Positions 11,262 through 19,852 are shown, counted from the first letter of the stretch. The stretch is DNA of 64,000 nucleotides from an uncultured Coriobacteriaceae bacterium (GCA_902786015.1 CADAAU010000007.1:119172-183171); one strand, 5' to 3'. The notes: generated from the sequence alone by a model not told the origin. Translations and numbers: made by a program.

Positions 11262-11861
11262 ATGTGCGTAGGCATGGCACGGGTGCAATCAAGCATGGGG
11301 GAGTTCCCGCAGGGGCTGCCTATGGGCCGTAGGAGTCCGCGCGGTACGCTGCGTTGGTACTTTGTGAGTGCGCCCGAAGGTCGCGAGGCCCAGACGTGCG
11401 ATCGCGTGCGCGCCATCGTAGATTCGGCGCTCATCGAAGATGCGTTCGTACCTCGTAAAGAGCACTGGTTTAAGCACGGCTCGACGTGGAAGCTTCAACA
11501 ACTGACCCTCTTTAAAGGTTATTTCGTCATAGCCACCAAGAATGCCCGAGCCCTCCAGAAGGCGTTGGAGGGCCTGAGCTTTCCCGTGCGCTTGGCAGGC
11601 AAGATGGACCGTGGCTACATGCCCATGACGGACGATGTGCAGGACTTCTTGGCAACAAACATGGACGCAAGCCACGTGATTCGCAACAGCACGGGCGAGA
11701 TTGTGGGGGACCGTCTGCATGTGCTCGCCGGTCCGCTCGCCGGGCAAGAGAGTCGGGTGCGACGTGTAAACCGCCATATGCGCCGTGCTACCGTGCGCGT
11801 GTCCGACGGAGGTGATGACTTCTTGCAGGTCCTCGCTCTTTCCGTCCCAGAAAGGAGATAG
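11262..11861 (+). CDS. NusG-like transcription antiterminator (LoaP/UpxY/RfaH type)
   Basis: This is a specialised NusG paralogue, which binds RNA polymerase and promotes elongation of particular operons. Residues about 28-100 form the NGN domain (RWYFVSAPEGREAQTCDRV, then FKGYFVIAT). Residues about 150-190 carry a KOW motif (GDRLHVLAGPLAGQESRV followed by RVNRHMRRA), with the S-T-G-E-I-V-G-D lead-in seen in LoaP/UpxY proteins. The start is uncertain: ATG 11262 touches the GGGAG, while ATG 11274 sits 12 bases after it. No polysaccharide or long biosynthetic operon lies nearby, so its target is unknown. A large hairpin follows. Confidence 0.82.
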   Translation: MCVGMARVQSSMGEFPQGLPMGRRSPRGTLRWYFVSAPEGREAQTCDRVRAIVDSALIEDAFVPRKEHWFKHGSTWKLQQLTLFKGYFVIATKNARALQKALEGLSFPVRLAGKMDRGYMPMTDDVQDFLATNMDASHVIRNSTGEIVGDRLHVLAGPLAGQESRVRRVNRHMRRATVRVSDGGDDFLQVLALSVPERR

Positions 11862-11889
11862 GCATGCGACGCCTTACGAGCGTCCGTTA

Positions 11890-11942
11890 GCACCCTGCGC
11901 TGGGTCCACTCGCCGAGTGCGAGCGGGTCGAGCGCAGGGTGC
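11890..11942 (+). promoter_or_regulatory. Nested RNA hairpin between the two NusG-like genes
   Basis: A perfect 12-bp stem (11890-11901 with 11931-11942, GCACCCTGCGCT/AGCGCAGGGTGC) encloses a 29-base loop containing a second hairpin CACTC-GCC-GAGTG. It begins 28 bases after the NusG-like stop and has no T-tract. LoaP-class antiterminators are known to recognise leader hairpins, so this may be such an element or a terminator; this is inference. Confidence 0.5.
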
Positions 11943-12103
11943 TGCCAAAGGCAGACCCCTCCAACATCTCTTGCTCCCACCAGATGGTGCCTCGTGCAGG
12001 TCTTCTGGGCGCGAAGGGAACGAATAGTCTCCGATGTAGGCCAAAGGGCATGGGCGAAGCCATGGGCAGCACATGTGAGGTCTGTGAGCGCAGGGAGTGC
12101 GTG

Positions 12104-12526
12104 ATGCGTAAGCACGAATGGTTCGTCGTATGGGTGCAAAGTGGCCGCGAACAGCAGATGTGCAGGTTGGTTGAGCGTGTATGCAACGACGTGGCCGAAC
12201 GTGAGTGTACCGAGTTCATAGTAAGTGAATGCTTTGCGCCACGCATTGCAACCCAACGCAAGTACAAGGGGGAGTGGCAGCACGTGGAACGTCTGCTGCT
12301 TCCGGGCTACATCATTGCTGTGACGGCTGAGCCAGCGGAGCTCGCAGAGCTGCTGCGTACCGTTCCTGAGTTTACGCGGCTATTGAGCATGGGGGAGACA
12401 ATCGTTCCACTTCGCAAAGAAGAGCAAGTGTGGTTGGAAGAGGTTACGCGCAAAGGCGATCGCGTGGTGCCCATGTCCATGGCAGTGCGTGACTGCTACG
12501 ATCGTTTACTACTAGCTTCTTTGTAA
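12104..12526 (+). pseudogene. Truncated NusG-like antiterminator (KOW domain lost)
   Basis: A second NusG paralogue, 140 residues. The NGN domain is recognisable (HEWFVVWVQSGREQQM, YKGEWQHVERLLLPGYIIAVT), with AGGGAG 6 bases before ATG 12104. After GDRVVPMSMAVRD, where the linker to the KOW motif should begin, the frame changes character and stops. That is just where the truncated Abi_2-type gene on the other strand also loses its family sequence, so both appear cut by one deletion or rearrangement near 12505-12525. Whether an isolated NGN domain still acts is unknown. Confidence 0.65.
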
Positions 12527-12974
12527 GCGTATTCATGAGTGAAGATAGGTTTGCGCTGTGCATTGAACGCTTATCTCCCTTGAATGCTCGCGGCACGAGG
12601 TAATCACGCCATGCGCAGAAGTTTGAGCGCGTAATGTATGCGTTATCTTCGGTATGATTCTTACTAAAGACGTACGCCACCGTCGTGCGCATTACCGCCT
12701 CTGCTCTCGTCAAGTACTTGAAGGTAATCGACCGCAATTCCCGGTCGAATAGGAAGAGCTCATAGATGCTGTTGAAATCCGTGCCGCTCAAGAAAACGTC
12801 ACCGCTGCTCGATTGCATTGCCTGTCTATCTTGGAATGGTGTTTTGTAGCCGTTCACGATGGCGTAATAGCTCTCTCGCTCGATGGCTCTCTTTGTGCCT
12901 TCATCAGTGGCTACGCCACGAGACTTCAAAAGAGCGACAAGTTCTTCAATGGTTTTGAACTCTTTGGCCATCAC
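12444..12974 (-). pseudogene. Truncated Abi_2 (AbiD/AbiF-like) abortive-infection gene
   Basis: The first 150 residues resemble the Abi_2 family of phage-resistance proteins: an FKTIEELVALLKSRGV start, RESYYAIVNGYKTPF, then YELFLFDRELRSITFKYLTRAEA and TVAYVFSKNH. Family members are usually near 300 residues. This one ends at 176, and its last 25 or so are simply the antisense of the neighbouring NusG-like remnant. It is therefore most likely a 3'-truncated remnant. It still points to a former defence function in this island. Confidence 0.65.
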
Positions 12975-13438
12975 AACCCCTCAAATAATCAAAGAGCCCC
13001 CGAACCTTGTCAGCGCGGGGACCCTTCTTTGTCGCTGGCTCTCGGAGAACCCACAAAATCAGCACAACTTGTGCGATAAATGGTCTGGTCACGCTTAGTG
13101 GCAGGTAGTCCGAGAAAGCGTAATTGCTTGTCTCCAGGGTGAACCGATGACCGGGTTGCAGCAGCATGCGTTCAGCACCTACGCGAACCTCATGAGCTCG
13201 TCCACACAGCTCTTCGCCAGCCCGACGCAGCGCGTGCGCGTCGATGTACTCACGAGTCGCCTGGTTCGCTCGCTACATTCGGTCTTTGCCTATGCCGCGC
13301 TTGGCCGAAAGGGCACCACTCTCTGTTGTCTTCAGCCAAAACAACGACCGGCGCATCCTATCTCAGGCCCTAATTATCCACCTTGCCGCAACACTCAGCA
13401 AGGTCCCAGATCACTGCCACTTTGGCTGAGTTTCTAAG
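12975..13438. other. Gap without recognisable gene
   Basis: This 464-base stretch between the Abi remnant and the ATPase stop has no convincing gene. A 96-residue plus-strand frame at 13147-13437 (starting MTGLQQHAFSTYANLM) has plausible composition over its first 60 codons and could be a gene fragment, but I do not recognise it and see no good ribosome binding site. It is probably decayed accessory DNA. Confidence 0.5.
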
Positions 13439-14410
13439 CTACCTTACGTTGCCGTGCGCAATTGCACCCATGACCTTGTCGGCATTGTGTTCCACGGTCC
13501 ATGCGTCAGAGAGCTTCTGCTTGTCGTACTCGAAAGGGGTGCCTTGCGTTCTTTGCCGAAGCAACGTCGTGAAGAACTGCTCCCAGCTTGAGTATTCGCT
13601 GGGCTCGATGAATCGCGCCGGATCCTCTAGGACTTCCTCAACGTGCGCGTCGTGCAGGACGCCGGACTTCATCAACAGCCATTCGAAGGATTCGGGCAGA
13701 CAGATTCGAATGCTTTGGGGATGTTGCTCCTGAAGCGCGAGCACGCGCTTTGCCTCAGGACCGAAGGCAGCGCCATCGGCGACGACAAAGACACGCTGGC
13801 CTGCGTGCTCCTTGAGCCACTTGTAGATGCCAGATCTTCCGCTGGACGTAAGGCAGGCCACGCCCTCGCGTGACAGGCGGGCCTCAAAGAACTGGAGACC
13901 ACTCTTGCTGTCTTCGGTCAGGAGAATCGCGTAGGGCGCGCGAGATCGCGATGACACGCCGTAGACGAGGCCTCTTCTCTGACGATATGCGGGGACGAGC
14001 GTATGGTACTTGCCGCTCGTCTTGATGTGGTAGATCTCGTCAACGCTGTAGGGAAGCTGGTGCAGTGGAACGCGCGTGAACAATACGTAATAGTTGTCAG
14101 AATAACGGACGGCACTCGCAAAATCCTCACTCGACAGGTACCCTGCGCCCTCGTCAACAAACACAATGGAGTCGTGGAAGCCACTCAGTTGGTGTTGCCA
14201 GTCGTGGTCGGTGAGCGCCACGCAGGGCTTGTCGCATGTGAGGTTGACGGCGTCGCCGGCGTTGTTGCGCATGTGAGCCGCTATCATGTCGTATAGGGTC
14301 GTCTTTCCCGTGCCGCTGTTGCCCCGCACGACAGTAATGTTGCGTTTGAGCGTAAAACGGAACGCGACTTTCCTGCGGTTGCGCACATATACTTCGTGTT
14401 GTCCCTTCAT
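13439..14410 (-). CDS. AAA-type ATPase of a DUF4869-linked cassette
   Basis: This 323-residue protein has Walker A RGNSGTGKTT at about residues 25-34 and a Walker B-like IVFVDEGAGYL at about 85-95. The N-terminus VYVRNRRKVAFRFTLKRNIT resembles the first strands of OLD/SMC-like ATPases that lead into the P-loop. The rest is not familiar. ATG 14410 is preceded by GAGGGGG, 11 bases after the stop of the DUF4869-like gene, so the two form an operon. The pair lies in an island with a recombinase and an Abi remnant, which suggests a defence or mobile-element role (inference). Confidence 0.75.
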   Translation of the reverse strand: MKGQHEVYVRNRRKVAFRFTLKRNITVVRGNSGTGKTTLYDMIAAHMRNNAGDAVNLTCDKPCVALTDHDWQHQLSGFHDSIVFVDEGAGYLSSEDFASAVRYSDNYYVLFTRVPLHQLPYSVDEIYHIKTSGKYHTLVPAYRQRRGLVYGVSSRSRAPYAILLTEDSKSGLQFFEARLSREGVACLTSSGRSGIYKWLKEHAGQRVFVVADGAAFGPEAKRVLALQEQHPQSIRICLPESFEWLLMKSGVLHDAHVEEVLEDPARFIEPSEYSSWEQFFTTLLRQRTQGTPFEYDKQKLSDAWTVEHNADKVMGAIAHGNVR

Positions 14411-14421
14411 GACGAGCCCCC

Positions 14422-14886
14422 TCACACAAACTCGCCAGCGAGGTCGAGGAACTCGACCATATTCTTCGCTATGCCGAGGCTCTTGCCGGAAGGGTCGAGC
14501 ACGCGTATTCGGAAAGGTCCGTCGCCAAAGTCCATGAGATGGTGGAGGCTGACGAGCAGCTTCTGGTTCTGTGCCGCCCGCTTGTCTGCGATCCTCAGAA
14601 TCCACTTGGCGCAGTTGTCCCCGCACGTGGAGATGTTGAACACATGGCCACGGTCGTGGGCCAGAAGTATGAGTGTCTTGACCCCTCCCGAGAGCGACAA
14701 CGGAGAGATGGGGCCGAGCACGGGACTCTGAATAAGGTTGGCATCCACGACCTGCGACTTGTCCACGTCGGCAATCATCTCCCGCGTCAGGCCATCCGTG
14801 ATCCATGGGTCGAGATACGATTGCGCGAAGTACGTTGCCGTGTCATACACGGCTTGGGGCATGTCGCCAAACTGGACGTTAAGCAT
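14422..14886 (-). CDS. DUF4869-like protein
   Basis: This 154-residue protein has the pattern I associate with DUF4869: MLNVQFGDMPQAVYDTATYF at the start, VDKSQVVDANLIQSPVLG, the strongly conserved-looking LSGGVKTLILL, FNISTCGDNCAKWIL, and MDFGDGPFRIRVLD near the end. The function is not known to me. I chose ATG 14886, served by AGGAAAG; an in-frame ATG at 14973 would add 29 residues not expected of the family. It is the first gene of the two-gene operon with the ATPase. The C-x-x-x-C in STCGDNC might bind metal or be redox active. Confidence 0.7.
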   Translation of the reverse strand: MLNVQFGDMPQAVYDTATYFAQSYLDPWITDGLTREMIADVDKSQVVDANLIQSPVLGPISPLSLSGGVKTLILLAHDRGHVFNISTCGDNCAKWILRIADKRAAQNQKLLVSLHHLMDFGDGPFRIRVLDPSGKSLGIAKNMVEFLDLAGEFV

Positions 14887-15351
14887 GAGTGAATCTTTCC
14901 TGACGCCTTCTATGCCAGTTAAAAGTATAGAAGAAGAATCCTCTGGCTGGAAAGACAGCTGTTCAAGATTCATCAGGTGGTTGAACTGAGGATTGGACGT
15001 CTCGTGTTTTCATAGTGCAAAGAAGTGATCTCCGTCTACCGATAGGAAGTGACGATCAACCCCTACCTGGCTGCCTTTCCCGCCGGTGGGCGAATCGTAC
15101 CCCAAAAACCGCTAACATCTGGCAAAAACGTGCAAATCGGCGCCCCCTTCTTGGCGCTCTGTTTTCGGAAAGCACGGAGATAACTGTAACGTTATAAGAC
15201 TTCGTATACTCCCTGCTACACTGACGCCGATATTGCTGCCGTTCCGCTGCGGCGGCTGAGTGAAACGAAGCTTCCTAGAAATCTGTTCTGTAGGCGATGC
15301 TTGCATTGAGCAGGGCATGTGTAGTTCGATTGAAAAAAGAGCTAGCCGTTC

Positions 15352-15440
15352 GTGAGCGTCGCTGTCGACTTGGGAGACCACGGTATCATCTGGAACAACG
15401 ACATCGACCTGCCGCTCGGCAAGCTGTTAGAGCGCGCGGC
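15352..15440 (+). pseudogene. DUF2442-like gene fragment
   Basis: From GTG 15352 the frame reads VSVAVDLGDHGIIWNNDIDL, then PLGKLLERA, resembling the end of DUF2442 proteins, which often finish in a W-x-x-x-x-D-L strand before a short helix. A stop codon lies in frame just upstream, and family similarity ends after about 28 codons. DUF2442 genes often accompany DUF4160 in toxin-antitoxin-like pairs, but no partner is seen. It is a weak call. Confidence 0.3.
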
Positions 15441-15515
15441 GTCGAACGCGTCACCGCGTTCGACGAGCCTATGTCGTTCGCCAACGCCACCGAGCTCTGA
15501 GACCTGTAGGAGTCA

Positions 15516-15593
15516 ATGTTTCGCAAGACGGTCGTCTACGCGAAGGACGTGTACGATGTGGATGCCCGCAAGTTCGGTAAACAGTGGGTGTAA
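15516..15593 (+). CDS. Tiny 25-codon ORF with ribosome binding site
   Basis: ATG 15516 follows GTAGGAG by 3 bases. The 25-residue product (begins MFRKTVVYAKDVYDVDARK) is unrecognised. It may be the preserved start of a lost gene; the sequence after the stop shows no continuation I can follow. Confidence 0.25.
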   Translation: MFRKTVVYAKDVYDVDARKFGKQWV

Positions 15594-15643
15594 CGCATCA
15601 GGCCATGTAGCGCGAGTACGGGTCGCTCACGTAGACGACCCGG

Positions 15644-17608
15644 TTAGCGGCCGCAACAACGCTTGTACTTTTTTCCCGAGCCGCATGGGCAGGGGTCGTT
15701 TCGACCGATGCGCATGGGTGACCCGTCCTCGTTGTAAAAGATCATCCGCTTGCTCGAGCGGTTGTGCAGCTCGTTGGGTGACCAACCGTTGTTGGGCCAG
15801 TTGGGAAGGCCGTTGCACATGTTCTGCCACAGGCCGAGCAGCTTGTTCACTTGACTGTAGTCCGGTATAAAGCCATTGTTCTCGAGGATGTCGAAGAACA
15901 CTTGCGTGCCCGACTCAAAGAAGCCTATGAACACCTCGGGCAGCAGGTCCTCCACGACCTTCTCGGCAAAGAAGTAGTCGTCTGCATCGTCGGGGACGTG
16001 CGTGTCTAGGTAGTTGCGCATCGCTAGCGTGGGCGGTTGCTCGCTGGCCCAGGTGAAGACGGAGTTGCTCGCGAGCATCTCCTTTGTGAGCGCCCGCGCC
16101 TCCTTGCCCTGCTGGTGCTTGCGTACCACCTCAGGTAGGCCGTCCAGCTCGCCCTCAAAGTACGCATCGGAATCGCCGGGCCTTATCCCGTGCGAGCGCA
16201 GATAGTCGAAGAACAGCTCGAAGTGCATGAGGTACGACTCGTCTGGCGTCTCGAGCACGCAGCCTCCGAATTCGAGGGAGTCGAGGGACTCAAACAGGAT
16301 GTCGAACACCTCGAGGTAGGTCTCGAATCCCTGCGGACATGCGGTCCTGTATGCCGCAAAGGCCTCGTCCAGCGTGAGGATCCCCCTGAGCTCCGAAATC
16401 AGCTCCATGAAATGCAGCATCTCCCTGCGCCTGCGTGCATAGGACAACGGCTCGTCCCAGTCCACCATCTGTGACGCTGCGACGATCTCTTTCGGCATGA
16501 CCGTAAGATAGCCGTCCGCGTCGTGGAAGTGGTAGCAGAGCCCGCGGATGTACCTTGGGACGCCCTTTAGCGTGGTGAGGCCCGCCGCGGGAATGTGCCA
16601 GCGGCCGCCCTTCGCTGCCAGCTCACGAAGGAGCTCGAGCTCGTGCTCGCTAAAGCTGCCTAGGTCATCTTGAAGGACCTCGGGATCAACAAGCGCGCGG
16701 AAGAAGTCATCGTCCGTCCTGTTTGCTTCGATCATTGTGGCTATACGCGTGTCGGACTCGCGGTCGCGGTCGCGCTGCAGCAGCTCCTCGAGCGTATAGA
16801 CGGGATCTCCAGGCAGGCAGTACGAGTCCAACATCTGCTGGATCCGTTTTCCACGATCTCCCTCGCTTATTGAATTGTCTATGTACTCGATCACCCTGCG
16901 CTCGCGCTCGTCCTCGTCCATGCCGACGAGCGCGCCGCGATGCTGGCCAGGCAGCGGTCCCTGCGCCCGCTCCTCCATCTCCATTTCGCGGCGGAACTGC
17001 TCGAGCTGGCGTTGCTCGGCCTGCGCCCGAATGAGTGGCATCTTCTCTAGGAATTGAGCGCCCGTGCGAACCACGCAGCCGTCGACGACGCTTGCCTCAA
17101 AGTCTTTTCGCAATACCGCACGCATGTTATCGCCCATCTCGACAGGCATCTCCATGATGAACATGCCGTACGTGATTTTGTCCTCAAACGGTAGCAGGGT
17201 TGTCTGCACCACTCCGGGAATCCTCGTCAGCATGGACTCAATGGGCTTCGAGAGGCCCCACACAACAAAGGCATGGCCTTCTGTGCAGAAATACAGCGCC
17301 TCGGTGTTTCCGACGGTCATGGTGTCTACGGTGTAGCTGGCTATGTCGCAGCCCTTCCACGTTAAGGCGACGTCCAAGTCGCGACGCGGCAGGTTGAACG
17401 GGTTATCGCGGACGAAGTCATCCAAGATCTCCGGGTGCTTCCACAGCTCCATTATGGTCTCGCGCTGGGCCGTCTCATCGATGGGGTTGAGGGGGCTAAC
17501 GCCGAAGAACTCACTATCGGACACTACCTGCAGGCGGCGGTGTGCGTAGATGGTGAGAGAGTTGAACAGATCAAAGAAGCGCTTGCCCTGTGTGACGGGT
17601 AAAATCAT
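15644..17608 (-). CDS. Large SEC-C motif protein of unknown function
   Basis: The 654-residue protein ends in a textbook SEC-C zinc motif ([20 protein letters not shown]), as in SecA and many unrelated proteins. The remainder is mostly acidic, soluble and helical. A charged stretch rich in Q, E and R at about 205-235 suggests a coiled coil. I recognise no catalytic motif. ATG 17608 is chosen because CAGGAG lies just upstream; another ATG at 17641 lacks one. It is a single gene, divergent from the downstream lipoprotein gene. A role in protein handling or nucleic-acid binding would be a guess. Confidence 0.75.
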   Translation of the reverse strand: MILPVTQGKRFFDLFNSLTIYAHRRLQVVSDSEFFGVSPLNPIDETAQRETIMELWKHPEILDDFVRDNPFNLPRRDLDVALTWKGCDIASYTVDTMTVGNTEALYFCTEGHAFVVWGLSKPIESMLTRIPGVVQTTLLPFEDKITYGMFIMEMPVEMGDNMRAVLRKDFEASVVDGCVVRTGAQFLEKMPLIRAQAEQRQLEQFRREMEMEERAQGPLPGQHRGALVGMDEDERERRVIEYIDNSISEGDRGKRIQQMLDSYCLPGDPVYTLEELLQRDRDRESDTRIATMIEANRTDDDFFRALVDPEVLQDDLGSFSEHELELLRELAAKGGRWHIPAAGLTTLKGVPRYIRGLCYHFHDADGYLTVMPKEIVAASQMVDWDEPLSYARRRREMLHFMELISELRGILTLDEAFAAYRTACPQGFETYLEVFDILFESLDSLEFGGCVLETPDESYLMHFELFFDYLRSHGIRPGDSDAYFEGELDGLPEVVRKHQQGKEARALTKEMLASNSVFTWASEQPPTLAMRNYLDTHVPDDADDYFFAEKVVEDLLPEVFIGFFESGTQVFFDILENNGFIPDYSQVNKLLGLWQNMCNGLPNWPNNGWSPNELHNRSSKRMIFYNEDGSPMRIGRNDPCPCGSGKKYKRCCGR

Positions 17609-17740
17609 TGGCGGCTCCTGCTCATAAGTACTAGGTGTCATCAGTACGTTCTATGGTACCCCATGGCCAGATTGGCTGCCCTGATCAGTATCATGCAGGG
17701 GGATACCCTCACGGGCAAAAAAATGAGATTATCTTGCAGC

Positions 17741-17770
17741 TTGCCAGTTGGGCCGCGATGGCAATAATAT
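17741..17770 (+). promoter_or_regulatory. Promoter of the lipoprotein gene
   Basis: TTGCCA (17741-17746), an 18-base spacer and TAATAT (17765-17770) form a good sigma-70-type promoter 31 bases before the chosen start codon. Confidence 0.55.
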
Positions 17771-17801
17771 GGCTTCATCGGCAAAAGGTTGGGAGCGAGG
17801 T

Positions 17802-18788
17802 ATGAGTATGAAAAAGGATGGTGCTGTGCCCACGAAACGTGCTCTGGTGGTGGCGCTCATGATGTGCCTATCGCTCGTATGGGCGATGTGTACCGGATGC
17901 TCAACGACCGCAGGGGATTCTGTCGCGGCGAGCGAAGATCCTAATTCCACGAGGCCGGAAGACCATCCGGCGCTTATGCTTCCTGTGCATGCGTATAAGT
18001 TGGCGGGCTCCGTTGAGGTTGACGGCCGACAGGGAGTCTGCTGCGAGGGTGACTATTACTGGGTGAGTGGGTCAACGTCGCTTACCAAGTACGATCGAGA
18101 CTGGAAGGTAGTTGCACAGAACCTTAAGCCGTTCGAAGGCTACGATGCCGAGGTAAACCACATTGGGGACATAGATGTCCACAACAACGAACTGTATGTT
18201 GGCGTGGAATACTTTATGGACGGTGTTGGCAAGAACATACAGATCGCAGTGTATGACGGAGACACCCTGCAGCTAAAAAGGACGTTTCCGTTCAAGCCGG
18301 AAAGCGGGCAACTGGAATGCTCCGGAATTGCGGTGGATCCGGATGCGGGCGATGTTTGGATGTGCTCTTGGGTTGGAGAGGAAAGTGGTCGCTACTTATA
18401 TAGATACGACCTTGGCACCGGCGAATACAAGGGGAAGATCCACATGCAGATGCCTCCGCAGTGGCTGCAGGGAATTGCCTGCTATGACGGAAGCCTGTAC
18501 ATGACGGCCGATGACGGAACGGCTGACGACGATGAGCCCGACCATCTGTATCGCACGACGGTCGATCCGGACGCCACGAGCTGTACCGTCACGCTGGAGC
18601 GGACGTTCGACGACGTTACGAAGCAGGGGGAGATCGAGGGCCTTACGTTCGACCAAAGAACGGGACAGCTGTTGGTCCTCTATAACAGGGGTGCGCGCAT
18701 CGTGCTCGGCATGCCCAAGGGCTTCTACGAAGGCTACGACCACGAGATTTCGGAAGTCTTTATGTACGACATAACAAAGAGGCAGTGA
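17802..18788 (+). CDS. Predicted beta-propeller-like lipoprotein
   Basis: The 328 residues start MSMKKDG, with a basic stretch and a hydrophobic segment (about 13-33) ending in CTGCST. That is an acceptable though not ideal lipobox, so the protein is probably lipid-anchored outside the membrane. The mature part alternates short strands with motifs such as YYWVSGSTSLTKYDRDW, IGDIDVHNNELYVGV, CSGIAVDPDAGDVWMCSW and IEGLTFDQRTGQLLVLYN. This periodicity resembles a six-bladed propeller of the SMP-30/NHL type. No enzyme residues are identified. It appears monocistronic. Confidence 0.65.
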   Translation: MSMKKDGAVPTKRALVVALMMCLSLVWAMCTGCSTTAGDSVAASEDPNSTRPEDHPALMLPVHAYKLAGSVEVDGRQGVCCEGDYYWVSGSTSLTKYDRDWKVVAQNLKPFEGYDAEVNHIGDIDVHNNELYVGVEYFMDGVGKNIQIAVYDGDTLQLKRTFPFKPESGQLECSGIAVDPDAGDVWMCSWVGEESGRYLYRYDLGTGEYKGKIHMQMPPQWLQGIACYDGSLYMTADDGTADDDEPDHLYRTTVDPDATSCTVTLERTFDDVTKQGEIEGLTFDQRTGQLLVLYNRGARIVLGMPKGFYEGYDHEISEVFMYDITKRQ

Positions 18789-18864
18789 AGCAATTCGTAC
18801 AATTGCGGCACAACTAACCAGATCATGTTCCAACGGGCATTACGCAATTTTGGAGGTTTCTGCA

Positions 18865-18873
18865 TGCTATGAT
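18865..18873 (+). promoter_or_regulatory. Extended -10 promoter of the SH3b protein gene
   Basis: TGC-TATGAT is an extended -10 element 29 bases before the start codon. No clear -35 is visible. A GAAAGGAG ribosome binding site follows. Confidence 0.5.
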
Positions 18874-18902
18874 GGTTACATCCTCACGAAAGGAGCACAA
18901 CC

Positions 18903-19718
18903 ATGAAAGAGCGCAAAAACCACCTCATGAACCGCATCTCGGGCCACAAACAGGCAAAACTCCTGGCACAACGGCTGGTATTAGGAATTGCGGCCGTGCT
19001 CCTTTTGTTCCTCGTAGCACCTCAGCGTGCGTATGCGGGCAATACCTACACCGTAAAGGTTGACAAGGGCTACCTCGCCCTGCGCACCGCGCCCAGCTAC
19101 GACGAGGCCAACGAGATCGGCGAGCTCTACACCGGCGATACCGTTCAGGTGCAGGACACCTCCAACGGACAGTACTGGTGGGTCTACTCTCCCAAGCATG
19201 GCAAGAGCGGCTACGTGAACGCGGACTATCTACGTTCAACCTCGGGGTCCTCTTCCGCCTCCAAGTCAACCTCAACCGGGGGAACTGCCTACACCGTAAA
19301 GGTTGACAAGGGCTACCTCGCCTTGCGCACCGCGCCCAGCTACGACGAGGCCAACGAGATCGGCGAGCTCTACACCGGCGATACCGTGCGGGTTCAAGAC
19401 AAGTCCAACGGCCAATATTGGTGGGTCTACTCTCCCAAGCACGGTAGGAGCGGATACGTGAATGCCGACTATTTGCGTGGCTCGTCCACCTCTGCGCCTT
19501 CCGCCAAGTCCTCTGGCACGACCTATTCCGTGAGGGTCGCGAAGGGCTACCTCGCCCTGCGCACCGCGCCCAGCTACGACGAGGCGAACGAGATCGGGGA
19601 GCTCTACACCGGCGACACCGTGCAGGTGCAGGACACCTCCAACGGCCAGTACTGGTGGGTCTACTCTCCCAAGTACGGCAGGAGCGGCTACGTGAACGCG
19701 GACTATCTGGTGCGCTGA
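18903..19718 (+). CDS. Secreted protein with three SH3b repeats
   Basis: A 271-residue protein with a signal peptide (basic start, hydrophobic core about 22-40, cleavage near AYA-GN). It is otherwise three nearly identical bacterial SH3 domains of about 62 residues, each with GYLALRTAPSYDEANEIGEL, YTGDTVxVQD and YWWVYSPKxGxSGYVNADYL. Serine/threonine-rich linkers separate them. SH3b domains bind cell-wall peptides or glycans. No catalytic domain is present. The DNA of the repeats is also nearly identical (units at about 19046-19231, 19290-19478 and 19524-19715), implying recent duplication or homogenisation. Confidence 0.85.
   Translation: MKERKNHLMNRISGHKQAKLLAQRLVLGIAAVLLLFLVAPQRAYAGNTYTVKVDKGYLALRTAPSYDEANEIGELYTGDTVQVQDTSNGQYWWVYSPKHGKSGYVNADYLRSTSGSSSASKSTSTGGTAYTVKVDKGYLALRTAPSYDEANEIGELYTGDTVRVQDKSNGQYWWVYSPKHGRSGYVNADYLRGSSTSAPSAKSSGTTYSVRVAKGYLALRTAPSYDEANEIGELYTGDTVQVQDTSNGQYWWVYSPKYGRSGYVNADYLVR
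19046..19715 (+). repeat. Three tandem near-identical SH3b-coding units
   Basis: Each unit is about 186-192 bases, spaced at about 240 bases. The stretch coding GYLALRTAPSYDEANEIGEL is almost invariant at the base level among the three, so unequal crossing-over could change copy number. Confidence 0.85.
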
Positions 19719-19747
19719 CGATACGGGCGTCGCAAGATTGATGACAC

Positions 19748-19796
19748 GGCGGGGGTGTTTTGTCGCGAGGCAAAAACGCCCGCCGCATCTCTTTTC
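19748..19796 (+). terminator. Terminator after SH3b protein gene
   Basis: An imperfect stem pairs GGCGGG (19748-19753) with CCCGCC (19779-19784) and TTTTG with CAAAA inside. It is followed by a T-rich stretch (CTCTTTTCTT). It lies 29 bases after the stop codon. Confidence 0.55.
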
Positions 19797-19852
19797 TTGG
19801 CGAAGTGTGGTACTGTAACGTGGCGTACTGTGAAGCCGTTGTGAGGAGCAAC

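Larger units (their letters stand above)
14887..15643. other. Degenerate accessory DNA
   Basis: About 750 bases with no intact large gene. It contains a possible DUF2442-like fragment (15352-15440), a tiny ORF with a ribosome binding site (15516-15593), and a TAACGTTA palindrome near 15188. The stretch 14887-15200 probably includes the promoter of the DUF4869/ATPase operon, but I cannot place a convincing one. Confidence 0.5.

Noticed and set aside
11887..12283. Minus-strand frames of 126-222 residues across the NusG-like genes
   Set aside because: They are antisense to recognised NGN domains and show no motifs.
14422..14806. N-terminal extension of the ATPase frame upstream of 14410
   Set aside because: The frame is open to 14806 but that part is out-of-frame translation of the DUF4869-like gene; a ribosome binding site supports 14410.
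15352..15870. 172-residue plus-strand frame running into the SEC-C gene
   Set aside because: Only the first 28 or so codons look protein-like; the remainder is antisense of the SEC-C protein end.
19046..19715. Regular repeats considered as a CRISPR array
   Set aside because: The repeats are about 190 bases, coding, in frame and end to end with short linkers; they are protein domains.
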